NCBI RefSeq assembly: GCF_046297875.1
Contig: NZ_JBKBHD010000001.1
Coordinates: forward strand, 992,001-1,056,000
From: Parvibaculum sp046297875
GTDB lineage: Bacteria; Pseudomonadota; Alphaproteobacteria; Parvibaculales; Parvibaculaceae
Length of the DNA stretch: 64,000 nt
Direction of reading: 5' to 3'
In this document: in pieces, positions 10,872 to 18,003 of the stretch
Layout: the number at the start of each line of letters is the position of its first letter
Numbering within the stretch: position 1 is the first letter of the stretch
Notes under the pieces: generated by a model
Database searches by the model: none
The model's input: only the letters and a program-made list of their open reading frames with translations
Told to the model about the DNA's origin: nothing
Program-made: the position numbers and the translations under genes

Positions 10872-12131
10872 TCACCCGCCCGTCAGTTTCGCGATCTCTT
10901 CCTCGCTCATGCCCGCCTCGCGCAGCACTTCCGCCGTCTGCTCGCCGAGGCGCGGCGGGTGGCGGCGGATCGATGACGGGCTTTCCGCGAAACGCACCGG
11001 CGGCTTCAGCGCGAAATAGGGCCCGGCATGCGGGTGATCGTAACGCTGGAAGAAATCCACGGCCTGCAAATGCGGATCGTCCATCAGATCGTCGAGCCGG
11101 TTCATTTTCACGGCGGGAATGGACAGCGGCTTCAGCAGCGCCAGCCATTCATCCGTCGTCTTCGTCTCCGTCGTCTCCTCAATCATCGCATAGAGCTCGC
11201 GGATATGGACAGTGCGCGCCTTGTAATTGTTGAAGCGCGGATCGTTCTTGTAGTCGTCGAGGCGGCCTGCGAGCTCGAAGAACTGTTCCCACTGCTTGTC
11301 GGAATAGGGAAGGAGGCCGATATGCCCGTCCTTGGTACGATAGGGGCGGCGGTCGGGATTGGTGATGCGGCCATAGGTCCATTGCCCGGTCGGCGGGTCA
11401 TAGACATGGTCGTAGAAATGTTCGGCGAGCACGAAGGAGGTGACGGCTTCGAGCATCGGCACTTCGACGAACTGGCCTTCGCCGGTCCGCTCCTTGTGGA
11501 AGAGCGCGGCGGTGACGGCCTGCACCATGAAGAGACCGGACACCTTGTCCGCCATGATGGTGGGGATGTAGCGGGGCTTCGGATCGCCATCCATGCGGCC
11601 CAAGAGGTCCGCCGCGCCGGAGCCCGCCTGAATGAGATCGTCGTAAGCGGGCAGTCCGGCATAAGGCCCGTCCGAGCCATAGCCCGCCGCATGCACGAAG
11701 ATGATGTCTGGCTTCACCGCCTTCACATCTTCATAGGCGAGGCCGAGCTTCTTCATCGCCGCATAGCGGATATTCGAGGTGAGAACGTCGGCGGTTGCCA
11801 CGATCTTCAGCAGCGCCTCGCGGCCTTCCTTCGTGCCGAGGTCGAGCAGCACGGAGCGCTTGTTGCGGTTGATGGTGAGGAAGATGGGGCCGAGATCGGG
11901 CGCCGCACCTTCGGGCAGGTGTCCCGGCCAGCGCATGATGTCGCCGCCTTGTCCGCCGCCGCCGGTCGGCGAGGGGGCTTCCACCTTGATCACATCCGCG
12001 CCCATGTCGCCCAGGATCTGCGTCGCATAGGCGCCGAAAACGACGGCGGTCAGATCGACGATCCGCACGCCTTTCAGCGGCCCGCGATTTTCCGCTTCGA
12101 GGGTCTTGTTTTTCTTCTCGTTCAACGCCAT
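10872..12131 (-). CDS. CaiB/BaiF (class III) CoA-transferase
   Basis: 419 residues from ATG at 12131; a GTG at 12149 would add six residues and neither start has a textbook ribosome binding site. The family signature is clear: LKGVRIVDLTAVVFGAYATQILGDMGADVIKVE at the N-terminus (split here: RIVDLTAVVFGAYATQIL), NRNKRSVLLDLGTKEGREALLK, and AGYGSDGPYAGLPAYDDLIQ, where one aspartate is the likely acyl-anhydride nucleophile. It moves CoA between carboxylic acids. The acid is unknown; the acyl-CoA genes elsewhere in the window suggest fatty or cyclic acid catabolism. Confidence 0.88.
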   Translation of the reverse strand: MALNEKKNKTLEAENRGPLKGVRIVDLTAVVFGAYATQILGDMGADVIKVEAPSPTGGGGQGGDIMRWPGHLPEGAAPDLGPIFLTINRNKRSVLLDLGTKEGREALLKIVATADVLTSNIRYAAMKKLGLAYEDVKAVKPDIIFVHAAGYGSDGPYAGLPAYDDLIQAGSGAADLLGRMDGDPKPRYIPTIMADKVSGLFMVQAVTAALFHKERTGEGQFVEVPMLEAVTSFVLAEHFYDHVYDPPTGQWTYGRITNPDRRPYRTKDGHIGLLPYSDKQWEQFFELAGRLDDYKNDPRFNNYKARTVHIRELYAMIEETTETKTTDEWLALLKPLSIPAVKMNRLDDLMDDPHLQAVDFFQRYDHPHAGPYFALKPPVRFAESPSSIRRHPPRLGEQTAEVLREAGMSEEEIAKLTGG

Positions 12132-12155
12132 TCCCCGTTTGCCGGTCACGCCTCT

Positions 12156-12347
12156 TTATGGGCGCCATTCATACAATATGCCGGGCAGGTTTTCCTCGTT
12201 GCCGCCATCGGTGCGGCTGACTTCCCTGCATCCGTGGCGCCCATGGAAGCGCCGGGCGCCGAGATTGGCCTGAAACGTCCAGAGGGAAAAGCCCCGCGGC
12301 AGTTCATCCTTCGCTTTCGCGATCAGGAGGGAGCCTGCCCCTGCGTT
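12156..12347 (-). pseudogene. C-terminal remnant of a GNAT acetyltransferase
   Basis: The minus frame ending at 12156 reads GAGSLLIAKAKDELPRG, then LWTFQANLGARRFHGRHGC, then GNEENLPGILYEWRP. This closely follows the last third of a family of GNAT N-acetyltransferases (acetyl-CoA loop, then LWTFQ.N..AR.FY.RHGF, then GNEE..PD..Y). The domain's N-terminal half and a start codon are absent: upstream the frame runs antisense into the creatininase gene. RHGC in place of the usual RHGF, and HG for YE before it, suggest decay. It is most likely the tail of a gene cut by a past rearrangement. Confidence 0.6.
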
Positions 12348-12410
12348 ATGCGAGGGCGCCGATTCCACATCTATCGTGGTCTCCCCTATGATGCGAGGAA
12401 AGGAGCGCCC

Positions 12411-13157
12411 ATGCTGCTGCATCATTCGAGCTGGCCGGAGGTCGAGGCCTATCTTGAGAAATCGAAGGGGATCGTGATCCCGATCGGCTCGACGGAGCAG
12501 CACGGGCCGACGGGGCTGATCGGCACGGATGCGATCTGCCCGGAGGCGATTGCGGCCCGTGCGGGCGCGCAGGCCGGGTTCCTTGTCGGCCCCACTTTCA
12601 ATGTCGGCATCGCGCAGCATCATCTCGGATTTCCCGGCACGCTGACGCTTCGCCCCTCCACCATGATCGCGGCGATCCATGACTGGGTGTCCTCGCTCGC
12701 GCGTCACGGCTTCGAACGCATCTATTTCTTCAACGGGCATGGCGGCAATGTGGCCACCATCGAGGCGGCCTTCGCCGAAATCTATGCCGACCAGTCGCTT
12801 GCCAATGCGGCGAGCAATCGCGGGCCCGTGAAGTGCAAACGCGCCAACTGGTGGGACTTCAAGCCAGTGATGGATTTCTGCCAGAAGCGTTATGGCGCCT
12901 CGCATGGCGTTCATGCGACGCCGTCGGAAGTCGCCGTCACCTATTTTCTCCATCCTCATGCGGTGAAGGATGCCGAGATGAGCCCGAAGGTCGCGCCCTG
13001 GGGCCGCTACACGGACGCCGAAAGCTACCGGGCCGCCTTCCCGGACGGCCGCATCGGCTCAGACCCGTCGCTGGCGGACCCCAAGGACGGCGAGAAACTG
13101 ATCGCGCTTTCGGCTGAAGGACTGATCGCGGATTTCCGGAAATTCGAGGCGGAGTAG
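12411..13157 (+). CDS. Creatininase family protein
   Basis: 248 residues from ATG at 12411, with AAAGGAG five bases upstream; the frame is open further upstream but has no signal there. Family motifs: VIPIGSTEQHGPTGLIGTDA (metal-binding Glu-His near residue 30), LGFPGTLTLRPSTMI, and YFFNGHGGNVATIEAAF (HGGN). SHGVHATPSEVAVTYFL follows. These are the metal ligands of the creatinine amidohydrolase fold, which covers creatininase, MftE and various amidases, so the substrate is open. Rightward, not obviously co-transcribed with the antitoxin 74 bp downstream. Confidence 0.85.
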   Translation: MLLHHSSWPEVEAYLEKSKGIVIPIGSTEQHGPTGLIGTDAICPEAIAARAGAQAGFLVGPTFNVGIAQHHLGFPGTLTLRPSTMIAAIHDWVSSLARHGFERIYFFNGHGGNVATIEAAFAEIYADQSLANAASNRGPVKCKRANWWDFKPVMDFCQKRYGASHGVHATPSEVAVTYFLHPHAVKDAEMSPKVAPWGRYTDAESYRAAFPDGRIGSDPSLADPKDGEKLIALSAEGLIADFRKFEAE

Positions 13158-13231
13158 GAGAGGTCTAGTTCGTACGGTCAGGATGAACTTCAGGTGTTTT
13201 GCTGTAGCCTGTGCAATCTCCCGGAGGCGAC

Positions 13232-13453
13232 ATGATCCCGCTCAAACTTACCCAGATTGGCGAAGCGACAGCTTTGATCCTGCCGGAAGGGGTACTGCAG
13301 CGCCTCGGGGTTGCGGTGAACGACGCCGTTTGCCTGATCGAAGTGCCTGAAGGCTTCGTGCTCGCGGCGAATGATTCAAAGCTTGCCGGGCAAATGGAGA
13401 TCGGCAACGCTATCATGAGCGAAGACCGCAAGGTTCTGAAGGAACTCGAATAG
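13232..13453 (+). CDS. AbrB/MazE/SpoVT-type antitoxin, orphan
   Basis: 73 residues from ATG at 13232 with GGAGG close upstream. The N-terminal swapped-hairpin DNA-binding motif is recognisable: PLKLTQIGEATALILPEGVLQRL, read as LTQIG...LILPEGVL. The C-terminal AGQMEIGNAIMSEDRKVLKEL resembles the toxin-binding tail of MazE-like antitoxins that pair with Doc/Fic toxins. No toxin follows: a 37-codon frame beginning GTG at 13453 has no toxin features and ends inside a dispersed repeat at 13534-13568. It may act as a free autoregulator or be a relic of a lost toxin-antitoxin pair. Confidence 0.75.
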   Translation: MIPLKLTQIGEATALILPEGVLQRLGVAVNDAVCLIEVPEGFVLAANDSKLAGQMEIGNAIMSEDRKVLKELE

Positions 13454-13533
13454 TGAAGTCCTTTATCGCTCGCATGAGAATGTTCGTTCGTCGTCCGGCG
13501 AAACTTAGGCGGCGCGCGCGGAGCAAGCGGCCC

Positions 13534-13568
13534 TGGATTGCTTCGTCGCTTCGCTCCTCGCAATGACG
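13534..13568. repeat. Dispersed REP-like palindromic repeat
   Basis: The sequence runs TGGATTGCTTCGTCGCTTCG then CTCCTCGCAATGACG. The ATTGC and GCAAT ends pair. This TGGATTGC...GCAATGAC framework is shared by many bacterial intergenic repeats and by the palindromes near 60.8 and 62.0 kb. It occupies the convergent gap between the antitoxin and Rieske genes. Confidence 0.55.
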
Positions 13569-13610
13569 GTTGATAGGCGGGTAGGTTTTCGCAAGGCGAT
13601 GGTTTGAAGC

Positions 13611-13946
13611 CTAGTCCGCGATCCGCACCACGCAGTCCGCCACTTCCACCGCGATGCTTTCAAGATGCCGCCCCACGCAAGGGCCGCTTGTGCAGAGGCC
13701 GTCCTCGATGCGGAAGAGGGCGGCGTGGCCGCCGCAGACGATCTGCGATTCGTCCTGCGTGAGAAAGCGGCCGGGCCTTGCGTCGAGCGGCTGGTTCGCA
13801 TGTGGGCAGCGGTTTAGATAGGCGAAGACGGCGCCATCCTTCCGTACAAGGAAGATATCGCGGCGCGCCTTGCCCTGACCGAGCGTGAAGCCGCGCGCGC
13901 CAGGATCGTCGAGATCGTCGAGCGCGCAGATTTCCGTTCCCGTCAC
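13611..13946 (-). CDS. Small Rieske [2Fe-2S] protein
   Basis: 111 residues from GTG at 13946, which forms a GTGA overlap with the stop of the EVE gene. Rieske ligands are present as CxH (NRCPHANQPLD, about residue 50) and CxxH (IVCGGHAALFR, about residue 75), followed by the conserved GLCTSGPCVGRHLE. The protein is a stand-alone ferredoxin-like Rieske domain, probably a soluble electron carrier or the ferredoxin subunit of an oxygenase; no oxygenase is nearby. Last gene of the tsaD-gpsA-yciI-EVE line. Extending to ATG at 13988 would overlap the EVE gene further. Confidence 0.82.
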   Translation of the reverse strand: MTGTEICALDDLDDPGARGFTLGQGKARRDIFLVRKDGAVFAYLNRCPHANQPLDARPGRFLTQDESQIVCGGHAALFRIEDGLCTSGPCVGRHLESIAVEVADCVVRIAD

Positions 13947-14368
13947 GGCGCTTTCTTCAGCCCGCCCATCCTGCACAGCAGCTTCCATTCATCGGTGCGC
14001 ACGGGCTGCACGGAAAGGCGGGATTGTTTCAGGAGCGCCATTTCGGCGAGCGCGGGCTCGGCCTTCACATCGGCAAGCGTCACGGGGTTCGGCAGGTCGC
14101 AAACGGCTTCGATGGTGACGAGGCCGAATCGCCCGCTTTCATCCGTCGGGTCCGGGCGGTGCTCCTCGATGACACGGACGATGCCGACCATGCGTTTCTC
14201 GTCCACCGAATGATAAAAGAAGCCGAGGTCGCCCTTTTTCATCGCCTTCATGTTGTTGTTCGCCTGATAGTTGCGAACGCCGTTCCAGGGCTCGCCCTTC
14301 GCGCCCTTCTTCTTCTGCTGTTCCCAGGACCAGGTGGAAGGTTCGGATTTGAAAAGCCAGTACGCCAT
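13943..14368 (-). CDS. EVE domain protein
   Basis: 141 residues, a single PUA-like EVE domain. Signatures include MAYWLFKSEPSTWSWEQQ at the start, WNGVRNYQANNNMKAMKKGD, and GFFYHSV, with the aromatic cage typical of modified-base readers. EVE proteins bind modified cytosine or adenine in DNA or modified tRNA; the bacterial role of this short form is not settled. It sits 17 bases after yciI and overlaps the Rieske gene by four. Confidence 0.92.
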   Translation of the reverse strand: MAYWLFKSEPSTWSWEQQKKKGAKGEPWNGVRNYQANNNMKAMKKGDLGFFYHSVDEKRMVGIVRVIEEHRPDPTDESGRFGLVTIEAVCDLPNPVTLADVKAEPALAEMALLKQSRLSVQPVRTDEWKLLCRMGGLKKAP

Positions 14369-14385
14369 CGCTCAGTCCTTCGCTC

Positions 14386-14670
14386 TCAGTCCTTGGGGCC
14401 CAGCAGCCATTTCCAGGCGCGCACTTCCGTCGCTGCGAAAAGCCCCGCCTTGTTGTAGGGATCGTTCTCGACGAGTTTCTCCGCCGCTGCGCGATCGGCC
14501 ACATCGATCACCAGCATGGAGCCGTTCATCACGCTCCGATCGTCATTGGTGAAAGGCCCGCCGATTTTCACGCAACCTGCCTCGCCCCAATATTTCAGAT
14601 GGGCGTCGCGATTGGCGAGGCGGAGTTCCAGCGCATTCGGCTTGTCGGTGCAGATAAGGCAGAAGAGCAT
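14386..14670 (-). CDS. YciI family protein
   Basis: 94-residue dimeric alpha/beta-barrel protein. Family features: MLFCLICTDKPNALELRLANR, the His in RDAHLKYW, GGPFTNDDRSVMNGSMLV and FVENDPYNKAGLF-like LVENDPYNKAGLF. Distantly related to muconolactone isomerases; catalytic activity of the family is uncertain. Fourteen bases after gpsA and 17 before the EVE gene, so part of that transcript. Confidence 0.9.
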   Translation of the reverse strand: MLFCLICTDKPNALELRLANRDAHLKYWGEAGCVKIGGPFTNDDRSVMNGSMLVIDVADRAAAEKLVENDPYNKAGLFAATEVRAWKWLLGPKD

Positions 14671-14684
14671 GTCGGATTCCGTTC

Positions 14685-15686
14685 TCAGGTTTCGCTGCGG
14701 AAGGGGCGGGCGAGAAGGGCGGCAATGGTTTCATCGACGCTCGCGCGGCCGCTTACGATATTGGCGACCGCTTCGGCGATCGGCATTTCTATATCGTATT
14801 TCCGTGCCAGCGCCACGACGGCGGTGGCGGAGTGGACGCCCTCGCTCACCGAATTGCGCGACCCCATGATCTCTTCGAGCGTCTTTCCCTCGCCAAGGGC
14901 AATGCCGAGCGACATGTTGCGCGATTTCGGCGAGTTGCAGGTGAGGATGAGATCGCCAAGGCCGGAGAGGCCCGCCAGCGTTTCCGGCTTTGCGCCGAGC
15001 GCGAGGCCGAGCCGCGTCAGTTCGGCAAAGCCGCGCGTGGTGAGTGCTGCGCGGGCGCTGTCGCCGAACTTCTTGCCCTCGACAATGCCGCAGGCGATGG
15101 CGAGCACGTTCTTCACGGCGCCGCCCACTTCCGCGCCGGTTAGATCGGCGGAGTAGTAGGGCCGGAAGGTCGGCAGGCCGATGGCATGGGCGAGCCCCTC
15201 GGCCACCGCCTCGTCCTCGCAGGCAAGCGTCACCGCCGTCGGCAGGCCGCGCGCGACTTCGGCGGCGAAGCTCGGGCCGGACAGCACGGCGGGCAGGGCG
15301 CGGGGCATTGCCTCGGCGAGCACTTCCGTCAGGAGGCAGTTGGTCGATTGCTCGATGCCCTTGGCGCAGAGCACGACGGGCTTTCCCTCCGCCACATGGG
15401 GAGCAAGCTCTTCCAGCATGCGGCGCATATGCTGGGCGGGCGTCACCATGAGGAGCGCATCGCCTTCAGCGGCCTCGGCAATATCGCCGGTCGCGCGGAT
15501 TTCAGGGTCGAGCGGGATGCCGGGCAGGAAGGTCCGGTTCTCATGGGCGGTGTTGACCGCCTCGACCACCTCTGTCTCGCGTGCCCAGAGCACCACATTG
15601 CGGCCGGCCTTTACCGCCACCTGGGCCAGCGCTGTGCCCCAGGCGCCGCCGCCAATCACCGATATTCTTTCATATGTGGGACTCAA
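14685..15686 (-). CDS. gpsA: NAD(P)H-dependent glycerol-3-phosphate dehydrogenase
   Basis: 333-residue cytosolic enzyme reducing dihydroxyacetone phosphate to sn-glycerol 3-phosphate for phospholipid synthesis. The N-terminal Rossmann motif ISVIGGGAWGTALAQVA is intact. So are NLLTEVLAEAM, VLSGPSFAAEVARGLPTAV and the catalytic-lysine region AVKNVLAIACGIVEGKKFGDSARAA. Normal length. Usually follows tsaD directly in alphaproteobacteria; here 2.3 kb of other genes lie between. The start at 15686 faces the TetR gene, with 89 bases between. Confidence 0.97.
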   Translation of the reverse strand: MSPTYERISVIGGGAWGTALAQVAVKAGRNVVLWARETEVVEAVNTAHENRTFLPGIPLDPEIRATGDIAEAAEGDALLMVTPAQHMRRMLEELAPHVAEGKPVVLCAKGIEQSTNCLLTEVLAEAMPRALPAVLSGPSFAAEVARGLPTAVTLACEDEAVAEGLAHAIGLPTFRPYYSADLTGAEVGGAVKNVLAIACGIVEGKKFGDSARAALTTRGFAELTRLGLALGAKPETLAGLSGLGDLILTCNSPKSRNMSLGIALGEGKTLEEIMGSRNSVSEGVHSATAVVALARKYDIEMPIAEAVANIVSGRASVDETIAALLARPFRSET

Positions 15687-15732
15687 GATCGGTCTCCCGC
15701 CGGAAGGCTCATGCTGCAGGCGCTAACGATTG

Positions 15733-15775
15733 AACGATTCGTTGATTATTTACTCGGGCGCATTAAACTATCTGT
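15733..15775 (+). promoter_or_regulatory. Candidate tetR promoter with palindromic operator, leaderless
   Basis: AACGA-T-TCGTT is a perfect palindrome at 15733-15743. TTGATT (15742-15747), a 16-base spacer and TAAACT (15764-15769) make a plausible sigma-70 promoter. Its expected transcription start falls at about 15776, the A of the TetR ATG. No ribosome binding site is visible, so the mRNA may be leaderless. The palindrome touches the -35 box, as expected for self-repression, and could also act on divergent gpsA. All from reading; no data. Confidence 0.4.
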
Positions 15776-16402
15776 ATGAGCATTCAGGACGATACGCACC
15801 AGAAAATCCTCGACGCCGCCAAGCGGCGTTTCATGCATTACGGCTACACCAAGACGACAATGGCGGAGCTTGCCGTCGATTGCGACATGTCGCCCGGCAA
15901 TCTCTACCGTTATTTCGCGGGAAAGCTCGACATTGCCGAGGCTATTTGCCGCGAGGCCTCGACCCAGACGGCAGAGGATCTGGGCCGCGTCCTCACCACG
16001 CCCAATCGTACCGCCTCGCAGCGGCTCCATGATTTCCTCTTCATGGATTTGCGTGAAACCTTCCACAAGCTGGAAGAAGACCCGAAAATCGTGGAAATGG
16101 CCCAGATCGTCACGTCCGAGCGGCCGGAATTCCACAATGAGGGGCTGAAGCGGGAGCGCGAGGTGCTGGCGCGCATCGTCGAGCTTGGCAATCTCTCCGG
16201 CGAGTTCAATGCGCCCGACCCGGAATTCGCCGCTGAGATGATCCAGGCGGCCACCCTCAAATTCTCCTATCCGCAGCTTTTCACCCGCCTGCCCCTGCCG
16301 AAACTCGAAAGGGAGCTTGAAGGCGTCTATCAGATACTTGTCGCCGGGCTTCGGGCCGGCTGCGCCTGTATCGACCCGGAAAAACAGGCCGTCATGGCTT
16401 GA
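15776..16402 (+). CDS. TetR/AcrR family transcriptional regulator
   Basis: 208 residues. The N-terminal helix-turn-helix is classic: KILDAAKRRFMHYGYTKTTM, AELAVDCDMSPGNLYRYF, then AGKLDIAEAI. The C-terminal ligand and dimer domain (residues about 70-205) is helical, contains ETFHKLEEDPKIVEMAQI, and ends with GCACIDPEKQAVMA. Ligand unknown. Divergent from gpsA and upstream of two tiny membrane proteins it might control. A candidate operator sits in its own promoter. Confidence 0.9.
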   Translation: MSIQDDTHQKILDAAKRRFMHYGYTKTTMAELAVDCDMSPGNLYRYFAGKLDIAEAICREASTQTAEDLGRVLTTPNRTASQRLHDFLFMDLRETFHKLEEDPKIVEMAQIVTSERPEFHNEGLKREREVLARIVELGNLSGEFNAPDPEFAAEMIQAATLKFSYPQLFTRLPLPKLERELEGVYQILVAGLRAGCACIDPEKQAVMA

Positions 16403-16666
16403 ATCGTTCCAGACTTATCCACAAGGCAATGTTTCTGTTGCGCTGCATCTGACCTCTAGATGCGGCGCATTTTTAATTCAAGTCATTGATAAAGCACAAA
16501 TTTTCAAGGGGAATAAGGCATTCTGTGTTGCATTGCGGCAACATAAATCCTGAACGCTGAATATTTTTTGTTTTGTTCATTGTTTTTCGTTCAAGGCTCG
16601 CCTATCTCCAGCCTGTCAGCGGGAACCCCCGGAAAGCAGCCCCGCTGAGGCACAAGGAGACGAGCC

Positions 16667-16771
16667 ATGACCAAGCTGAACACCAAGCTGACGAACCGCG
16701 TCCTGACCATCGCCGTGGCCGGCTATGCGGTCGCCTTCCTCGCCCAGATCGCGTCCCAATACGCGGTCTGA
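16667..16771 (+). CDS. 34-residue single-span membrane micro-protein A
   Basis: ATG at 16667 is preceded by AAGGAG at good spacing. The peptide starts MTKLNTKLTNRV, which is basic and polar, continues as one hydrophobic helix TIAVAGYAVAFLAQIA, and ends SQYAV. Codon use matches the genome. It resembles the next ORF in plan: short basic N-terminus, one helix, very short tail. I do not recognise a family. The coding call rests on the ribosome binding site, codon bias and the tandem partner. Confidence 0.55.
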   Translation: MTKLNTKLTNRVLTIAVAGYAVAFLAQIASQYAV

Positions 16772-16829
16772 GCACCGGCGAGACCGAATTTCAGGCGGCA
16801 GCAGCCGCCATCCGAGAAGGATTATCGAC

Positions 16830-16955
16830 ATGACGCAGAACCGGAATTTCTTCCCCCTCGCGGAGCGCGTCGCCACCAAAGCCGCCGCCGCGTTGCTCGT
16901 GGTCTACACGATCGCATTGATCGTACAGACCTCGGGCGTCGCCCAGATCGTCTGA
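16830..16955 (+). CDS. 41-residue single-span membrane micro-protein B
   Basis: ATG at 16830 follows GAGAAGG at nine bases. The peptide begins MTQNRNFFPLAERVATKA, then one helix AAAALLVVYTIALIVQTSG, ending VAQIV. It lies 58 bases after micro-protein A in the same direction and is followed by a strong terminator at 17051, so the two likely share one mRNA. Both have an R-V motif just before the helix and a Q near its end, which hints at paralogy. Function unknown; a subunit or regulator of a membrane complex is a guess. Confidence 0.55.
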   Translation: MTQNRNFFPLAERVATKAAAALLVVYTIALIVQTSGVAQIV

Positions 16956-17050
16956 GCCGATCCGCACCAGGTTTTCTCGACCGGACTTCTTCCCTCCCCC
17001 TCGATGGAAGTCCGGCGATCCCCGAGCCCTCTCCCCCGGAGGGCGCTTGA

Positions 17051-17085
17051 CCCCGCCGCCTCCCCCGCGGCGGGGTCCTTTTTTT
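17051..17085 (+). terminator. Strong rho-independent terminator
   Basis: CCCCGCCGC (17051-17059) pairs with GCGGCGGGG (17067-17075) across a seven-base loop and is followed by TCC and seven T. It ends the micro-protein transcript and touches the stop codon of the convergent hydrolase gene. Confidence 0.85.
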
Positions 17086-17990
17086 CAGCTCAGGGCGAGG
17101 TGCTGGCGGGCAAAGCGGGTAATGTGGGTGATCGCCTCGCGGCCTTCGGGCAGCATGTCGGCATTGAGCTGCCAGACATGCCAGACCTTCGGCCAGACCT
17201 CGATCACAGCTTCGACGCCCGCCGCTCTCAGTTTCCCGGCCATGCGGGTCGCATCATCGCGCAGCATTTCGCGTTCGCCGACCTGGAAGAGGACCGGCGG
17301 GAAGCCCGCCACATCGCCGAAAAGCGGCGACAGGAAGGGCTCACGCTCGTCATGTCCGGCGTAATAGGCCGGTTTCAGCGTGTCGAACATTTCCTCGACG
17401 AACAGCGAATCGGCTTCCGCGTTTTCATGCCGTGAGGCGCCGCTGCCGGTCATGTCGGTCGCGGGCGAGAGGCAGACGAGAGCGGCCGGGAGGGGCACGC
17501 CTTCCGCCTTGAGGCGAAGCGCGAGCGCCAGCGTCAGGTTGCCGCCCGCCGAGTCGCCGCCGACGACAATGGATTTCGCGGCATAGCCCTTGTCGAGAAG
17601 TGCGCGGTAAGCGGCGACGCAATCATCGAGCCCGGCGGGGAAGGGATGTTCCGGCGCGAGGCGGTAGTCGATCGCATAGACGGGCACGCCGGTTTCCTTC
17701 GCAAGCCGCCAGGTGAGCGGGCGGTGCGTGCGGGGCGAGCCCGCGACGAAGCCGCCGCCATGGATATAGAGGAAGGCCTTTGAGGTGCTGGCGCCTTCCG
17801 CGGTGAGGCGCTCCGCGGGCACACCGCCCAGCGCGAGGTCTTCCACAGCAATGTCCGCGGGCAAGCGGGAGGTCCGCGCCTCCATCTGCTGCATCAGCGG
17901 CCGCAGCAATTGCACATCGGGGTTCTTGCGGAAGCGCCGCTTGATCTGCCAGCGGACCAGTTGGTTGAGGAGAACGAGCTGCAGGCTCAT
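17085..17990 (-). CDS. Alpha/beta hydrolase, hormone-sensitive lipase type
   Basis: 301 residues. The HSL-family oxyanion motif HGGGFVAGSPRTHR is at about residue 93. The nucleophile elbow GDSAGGNLTL, acid region FPPVLFQVGEREMLRDDA and catalytic His in WPKVWHVWQLNADML are all present, so the triad is complete. Probably a cytosolic esterase acting on short or medium acyl esters. It starts 14 bases after tsaD in the same direction and appears inserted between tsaD and gpsA. An N-terminal cap segment carries basic residues (RWQIKRRFRKNP). Confidence 0.9.
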   Translation of the reverse strand: MSLQLVLLNQLVRWQIKRRFRKNPDVQLLRPLMQQMEARTSRLPADIAVEDLALGGVPAERLTAEGASTSKAFLYIHGGGFVAGSPRTHRPLTWRLAKETGVPVYAIDYRLAPEHPFPAGLDDCVAAYRALLDKGYAAKSIVVGGDSAGGNLTLALALRLKAEGVPLPAALVCLSPATDMTGSGASRHENAEADSLFVEEMFDTLKPAYYAGHDEREPFLSPLFGDVAGFPPVLFQVGEREMLRDDATRMAGKLRAAGVEAVIEVWPKVWHVWQLNADMLPEGREAITHITRFARQHLALS

Positions 17991-18003
17991 GGGCTTCCTT
18001 CCA

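Noticed and set aside
11028..12410. Upstream extension of the creatininase frame
   Set aside because: It runs antisense to the CoA-transferase gene, and a strong ribosome binding site marks ATG 12411 as the start.
13453..13566. 37-codon frame after the antitoxin as a toxin gene
   Set aside because: Arg-rich, no toxin motif, and it ends inside a dispersed repeat.
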